A stretch of 64,000 nucleotides of DNA from Symbiodinium natans (lineage: Eukaryota > Sar > Dinophyceae > Suessiales > Symbiodiniaceae): assembly GCA_905221605.1 (NCBI GenBank), contig CAJNDS010002099.1:501001-565000 (forward strand). The letters are read 5' to 3'. Below are positions 59,444-64,000 of this stretch, in pieces. Position 1 is the first letter of the stretch. Every line of letters begins with the position of its first letter. The notes under the pieces were generated by a model. That model was not told the origin of the DNA and made no database searches. It saw only the letters and a program-made list of their open reading frames with translations. The position numbers and the translations under genes were made by a program.

Positions 59444-60211
59444 CTATGGCACATGCTCTCGCCTCACGAGCTCTGCTTCGCCTGCCACAACATTCTCACC
59501 AACCCTCCAGGAGTGCACACGCGCGTGCGGGAAGGACCGAGAGGGCTTGATAGCCAAACTCACTTTGGCTTTGCAGGGCAGGCCATCTTTCTCCCAGCAA
59601 GTCAGGGGCGAGACCTCCTTGAAGTGGACACCTGAGAGGAACCCGTGGCGAGATGACTGGTGAGGGAAGCTGTGCTCCCTCGGCACCTCCCCAGCGGGCA
59701 GCCACGCAATGTCCAAGACCCCATCTCCGCCCAGGACGATGTAGCGCACCCCGTCGTCGGCTGGCATCCCGCGGTCCTGCCACTGGTTTCGCAAGGCCGT
59801 CGACTTCCTCCAAATCGGATGCCCCCGCACGCGGAGGAGTGGAACAGGCAGCCAATCACCGTTGAGTTCCTGCAAAGTCGGAGAGCCCGCCGTAGAGCCG
59901 ACGGCGGGCCCGTGGCCGCCAAAGAGGGTATCGCAGGGAATGCCAGTGATCCGCAAAGTGGGCACGTCCTGCACCAGGATCTCCATGTCGATGGTGCCCC
60001 CAGTGTCCCCTTCCCCTGCAAACTCGCCCAGTTCCGTCACGGAGCTTGGAAAGAAGCAGCGACCTCCCTGCAACAGCTTGAAGTCGTTGTGCCCTGTCCT
60101 TTCGGCCACGGCAACAGCAACCTCCATTGGACCCCAGGAAGACAACACCTCAAGCTCGGCTACAGAACCTCCACTCACCACATTTCGTAGGCGCAGCTGC
60201 CGCAGCGCCAT
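59444..60211 (-). CDS. Protein with ubiquitin-like N-terminus
   Basis: 255 codons from ATG 60211. I chose this Met because the N-terminal fold begins there (MALRQLRLRNVVSGG); the open frame continues 19 codons upstream through a likely acceptor (TTCCTTCAG|GGCGG), which could be a trans-splice site. Residues 1 to about 85 resemble a beta-grasp/ubiquitin-like domain of the type often seen in dinoflagellate proteins (S-S-W then V-A-V-A-V-A-E-R-T-G and F-K-L-L-Q-G). The middle has a repeated W-L-P-V/A pattern (GDWLPVPLLRVRG, LDIAWLPAGEVP). No catalytic motif. The C-terminus may be an intron read-through. Directly upstream of its 5' end lies the 116-bp satellite. Confidence 0.5.
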   Translation of the reverse strand: MALRQLRLRNVVSGGSVAELEVLSSWGPMEVAVAVAERTGHNDFKLLQGGRCFFPSSVTELGEFAGEGDTGGTIDMEILVQDVPTLRITGIPCDTLFGGHGPAVGSTAGSPTLQELNGDWLPVPLLRVRGHPIWRKSTALRNQWQDRGMPADDGVRYIVLGGDGVLDIAWLPAGEVPREHSFPHQSSRHGFLSGVHFKEVSPLTCWEKDGLPCKAKVSLAIKPSRSFPHARVHSWRVGENVVAGEAELVRREHVP

Positions 60212-60384
60212 GATAGCTGCGCCAAGACTCCAAAGTCTGCTGCGAGCCGCCCTGAAGGAATAAAACATAAACGTTAGAAACGTTCGCCCTTAAGCCTGAG
60301 CATGTTCGGAAAAGTGGAAAGCTATCAGCAACTGCACTTCACATCTTGCCTCCAAACCAGCTCCATGACGACCTCTCGCCACCT

Positions 60385-62410
60385 GCCCGCGTGAGCCTGC
60401 ACGGTTGCCGCAATCTGTGCGTCTCTCACAACATCCTGGAGTGAAGAACGCAACAGATGGCAGCAACCGCGCCTTTTCATCGACATCGACTGCCAGCTCC
60501 GCTCGCCCCAGCCTGCACGGTTGCCGCAATCTGTGCATCTCCCACAACATCCTGGAGTAAAGAACGCAACAGATGGCAGCAACCGCGCCTTTTCATCGAC
60601 ATCGACTGCCAGCTCCGCTCGCCCCAGCCTGCACGGTTGCCGCAATCTGTGCGTCTCTCACAACATCCTGGAGTAAAGAACGCAACAGATGGCAGCAACC
60701 GCGCCTTTTCATCGACATCGACTGCCAGCTCCGCTCGCCCCAGCCTGCACGGTTGCCGCAATCTGTGCGTCTCTCACAACATCCTGGAGTGAAGAATGCA
60801 ACAGATGGCAGCAACCGCGCCTTTTCATCGACATCGACTGCCAGCTCCGCTCGCCCCAGCCTGCACGGTTGCCGCAATCTGTGCGTCTCTCACGAAAATA
60901 CTGGAGTGAAGAACGCAACAGATGGCAGCAACCGCGCCTTTTCGTCGACATCGACTGCCAGCTCCGCTCGCCCCAGCCTGCACGGTTGCCGCAATCTGTG
61001 CGTCTCCCACAACATCCTGGAGTGAAGAACGCAACAGATGGCAGCAACCGCGCCTTTTCATCGACATCGACTGCCAGCTCCGCTCGCCCCAGCCTGCACG
61101 GTTGCCGCAATCTGTGCGTCTCTCACAACATCCTGGAGTGAAGAATGCAACAGATGGCAGCAACCGCGCCTTTTCATCTACATCGACTGCCAGCTCCGCT
61201 CGCCCCAGCCTGCACGGTTGCGCGATCTGTGCGTCTCTCCCGAACATCCTGGAGTGAAGAACGCAACAGATGGCAGCAACCGCGCCTTTTCATCGACATC
61301 GACTGCCAGCTCCGCTCGCCCCAGCCTGCACGGTTGCCGCAATCTGTGCGTCTCTCACAACATCCTGGAGTGAAGAACGCAACAGATGGCAGCAACCGCG
61401 CCTTTTCATCGACATCGACTGCCAGCTCCGCTCGCCCCAGCCTGCACGGTTGCCGCAATCTGTGCGTCTCTCACAACATCCTGGAGTGAAGAATGCAACA
61501 GATGGCAGCAACCGCGCCTTTTCATCGACATCGACTGCCAGCTCCGCTCGCCCCAGCCTGCACGGTTGCCGCAATCTGTGCGTCTCTCACAACATCCTGG
61601 AGTAAAGAACGCAACAGATGGCAGCAACCGCGCCTTTTCATCGACATCGACTGCCAGCTCCGCTCGCCCCAGCCTGCACGGTTGCCGCAATCTGTGCGTC
61701 TCTCACAACATCCTGGAGTGAAGAATGCAACAGATGGCAGCAACCGCGCCTTTTCATCTACATCGACTGCCAGCTCCGCTCGCCCCAGCCTGCACGGTTG
61801 CCGCAATCTGTGCGTCTCTCACAACACTGGAGTGAAGAATGCAACAGATGACAGCAACCGCGCCTTTTCATCGACATCGACTGCCAGCTCCGCTCGCCCC
61901 AGCCTGCACGGTTGCCGCAATCTGTGCCTTTCTCACCACATCCTGGAGTGAAGAACGCAACAGATGGCAGCAACCGCGCCTCTTCATCGACATCGACTGC
62001 CAGCTCCGCTCGCCCCAGCCTGCACGGTTGCCGCAATCTGTGCGTCTCCCACAACATCCTGGAGTGAAGAATGCAACAGATGGCAGCAACCGCGCCTTTT
62101 CATCGACATCGACTGCCAGCTCCGCTCGCCCCAGCCTGCACGGTTGCCGCAATCTGTGCGTCTCCCGCAACATCCTGGAGTGAAGAATGCAACAGATGGC
62201 ACAGCAACCGCGCCTTTTCATCGACATCTCCTGCCAGCTCCGCTTGCGAAAGCCTGCACGGTTGCCGCAATCTGTACGTCTCCCACAACATCCTGGAGTA
62301 AAGAACGCAACAGATGGCAGCAAAGAACGCAACAGATGGCAGCAACCGCGCCTTTTCGTCGACATCAACGACTGCCAGCTCCGCTCGCCCCAGCCTGCAC
62401 GGTTGCCACA
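60385..62410. repeat. 116-bp satellite, about 17-18 copies
   Basis: Unit starts CCTGCACGGTTGCCGCAATC, includes GAAGAACGCAACAGATGGCA and CGCCTTTTCATCGACATCGA, and ends CTCCGCTCGCCCCAG. Copies differ by single bases and small indels; the last three are more degenerate, with a partial duplication near 62310-62340. Because 116 is not a multiple of 3, each frame recurs every third unit, giving overlapping open frames of 94-215 codons on both strands. I see no reason to treat any of them as a gene. Confidence 0.95.
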
Positions 62411-63301
62411 TACGTTGGTGAGGTGTTGGAGTGGGATTGTGTGATTCTTCTTGAGAGGTAGGAACCGCATAGAAGTTGTTCTGGATGTGTACACGGGAAG
62501 GAAGGAGAAACGAATGTAGATCTAAACGCTGCTTAGCTTCTGTGAGAGTACACTCCGCCCAAAGAGTCTTGGGGCCTGGGCGACTAGTCCAATCAATCTG
62601 GGTGGCGCAAAAAAACTGACCACTGGCACCAGTCTGTGCTCCGCCCTCGCACAACACTGCTTGGCGGGGACGGCTTGCGTTGCAGTTCATTAACCCTAAA
62701 CCTGAAACCCTTAACCCCCACAAACCCCGAAACCCCAAAGCCCTCAACCCAAAACCCTAAACCTTCGACTCTTAATGCAATTTGTGCAGAATGAAGGGCT
62801 CGGAGACTGAGCCCTGGAATTTCTTGCTTGGGATATGCAGTACTCATTAGGGATGCGTAACAGTAACCCCAAAACAAATTAATGGTTTAGGGTTTGGGTT
62901 GAGGGTTTAGGGGTTAGCATACAACCCAACATACCTCTAAAAGGGATGGAGACTTTACAACGTCAGGTAGTAACCCCCAACAGAACGTCCCGCAATCTAT
63001 GCCCCCATTCATTTCTGGGCACCCAGAAGAGGAAAGCCACCCATCCACCAAACAGAGATTCTCATGGGGTCAGGCCTAAATTCCCGCACAAGGTTTGGGG
63101 TAGTTTATCTAGCTTGATGGGTGTATTTAGGAGCAAATGTAAAGTATAGGGTAGTTGCGCAGAGTGAGCCCTGTCGAGAGTCTTTCAGACTTTCACGGAA
63201 AATTGCAGAGTACAGACCTGGGTCCACTACTACCGGCATCATCGTAGTTCACGTGCGGAGCGCTTGTTCGCAGCCAGTCACCTCAAATGCCATCCAAGCT
63301 T
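62411..63301. other. Stretch without a gene, with telomere-like DNA
   Basis: C-rich telomere-like repeats at 62690-62765 and G-rich ones at 62883-62915 (listed separately). The rest shows no exon. Confidence 0.45.
62690..62915. repeat. Pair of inverted interstitial telomere-like blocks
   Basis: ACCCTAAACC-type repeats (62690-62765) and, about 120 bp on, GGTTTAGGGTTTGGG-type repeats (62883-62915), converging as at the left end of the window. Confidence 0.75.
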
Positions 63302-64000
63302 CTAGAAGGTATACACGTCCAATTGGGATTCATAGTTGGGGTCTTCCTGCGCTGGCTCCTGACCCAGGCGTGTATCAGGTCTGCAGTTGCCCTGCTTGCG
63401 GAGCGCATCCCGACATGTCTGTGGCATCGTCGCCAGTGTCTGCAAACACTCCTTTTTCATCTGCATGAACATGTTGTGCATGGATTTTGCGGCCAGCAGA
63501 GTAGCAACAACGTCGCTCTTTGTCAGTTCGCCGCGGAGACTCAGTATGCCATGCACCAGCTCCTGCGCATCAAGCGCCCCACTCCCGTCTGCATCAATGA
63601 CCCCGAACAAGTCAGTGCGATTCGGCGGCAAATCCAGCTCATCCATGAGCTTCTGCACGGTTCTGTCCCGTATGATGATTTGGAACAATTCCTTTGTAAT
63701 TTGGACGTGCTCTTGCACGGTGTCGGTGACATCGCTGCCCATAAAGTCTTGGTATGCTGTCACGAACTTTTTGAGCAGCTCACGCGCGCAGCGAGCAACA
63801 CGGACCGATTCAAGAGCGTACTGCTCAGGGCTTTTGGCATTGATACCTTTTGCCGCCTTCATGGTTATGTCAACGTAAACCTGCTCTCTGAAACAACGCA
63901 AAGAAAAAACTATGGCAAGCCGCGATAAAGCCTGTCGAAAGAAAACAGACTCCAGCTCAGCAAGCAAGGAACAGCCAAGATCACGTTGAAGATTCCCATG
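63302..64000 (-). CDS. Voltage-gated cation channel with EF-hand, 3' part
   Basis: Two exons, complement(63302..63880, 63973..64000), continuing beyond the right edge. The edge exon reads MGIFNVILA; after a 92-bp GT-AG intron the next begins VYVDITMKAAK. Joined they give GIFNVILAVYVDITM, the S6/pore-exit pattern of four-domain-type or single-domain ion channels. An EF-hand follows (FGVIDADGSGALDAQELVHG, with D-x-D-x-S-x-A-x-D-x-x-E), then LSLRGELTKSDVVATLLAAK, a combination I know from many dinoflagellate EF-hand ion channels. The product would be a membrane cation channel gated by voltage and tuned by cytosolic calcium. The C-terminus after about 63400 (NYESQLDVYTF) may be genuine or read-through. 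Confidence 0.7.
   Translation of the reverse strand, partial: HGNLQRDLGCSLLAELESVFFRQALSRLAIVFSLRCFREQVYVDITMKAAKGINAKSPEQYALESVRVARCARELLKKFVTAYQDFMGSDVTDTVQEHVQITKELFQIIIRDRTVQKLMDELDLPPNRTDLFGVIDADGSGALDAQELVHGILSLRGELTKSDVVATLLAAKSMHNMFMQMKKECLQTLATMPQTCRDALRKQGNCRPDTRLGQEPAQEDPNYESQLDVYTF

Noticed and set aside
60385-62410. CRISPR array, or an array of 5.8S-like or snoRNA genes
   Set aside because: Units are contiguous without unique spacers. GAAGAACGCA is shared with 5.8S rRNA of many eukaryotes by chance only, and C/D boxes are not convincing.

Overview
The window looks like nuclear DNA of a photosynthetic, peridinin-type dinoflagellate (Symbiodiniaceae or Suessiales-like; species not determinable). 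The signs are TTTAGGG-family telomeric DNA, nuclear psaD genes with a bipartite plastid presequence carrying an FVAP motif, GC-AG and GA-AG introns with AGG-type acceptors, one-directional tandem gene copies, long gene-poor stretches and many microsatellites. There is no prokaryotic organisation (no operons or ribosome binding sites).

Layout. 1-10.4 kb: telomere-like DNA in both orientations, into which an 8.9-kb LTR element of copia type (503-9375) is inserted. It has near-identical 289/292-bp LTRs, a half-tRNA(iMet) primer site and one giant ORF (WW, S1, SAM-like and six CCCH fingers) but no visible reverse transcriptase or integrase. A 9-bp telomere-variant array and a (CA)n tract follow. 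10.4-13.3 kb: no convincing gene. 13.36-26.6 kb: five head-to-tail minus-strand copies of psaD (photosystem I subunit II). The main exon is almost identical in all five, while introns, flanks and even the last small exon differ. All five share a terminal 54-nt coding segment behind a non-canonical intron. Copy 5 keeps extra introns and looks ancestral.

26.6-51.5 kb: mostly non-coding, with degenerate telomeric repeats, a microsatellite cluster around a 100-N assembly gap, and isolated GC-rich exons. Seven small exons on the minus strand between 43.8 and 47.8 kb can be chained in phase into one gene for a signal-peptide protein. A damaged tRNA-Leu(UAA) lies at 51.0 kb. 51.5-59.1 kb: a tandem segmental duplication of one gene: signal peptide, a domain I read as ADP-ribosyl-cyclase (CD38)-like, and C-terminal ankyrin repeats. 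59.4-60.2 kb: a gene with a ubiquitin-like N-terminus. 60.4-62.4 kb: a 116-bp satellite. 62.7-62.9 kb: more telomere-like DNA. The right edge holds the 3' part of a voltage-gated cation channel with an EF-hand.

Functional links: the psaD copies would all supply the same PSI subunit, so multiplicity here probably serves dosage. The cyclase-like genes and the EF-hand channel could both belong to calcium signalling, but nothing in the sequence shows that they work together.
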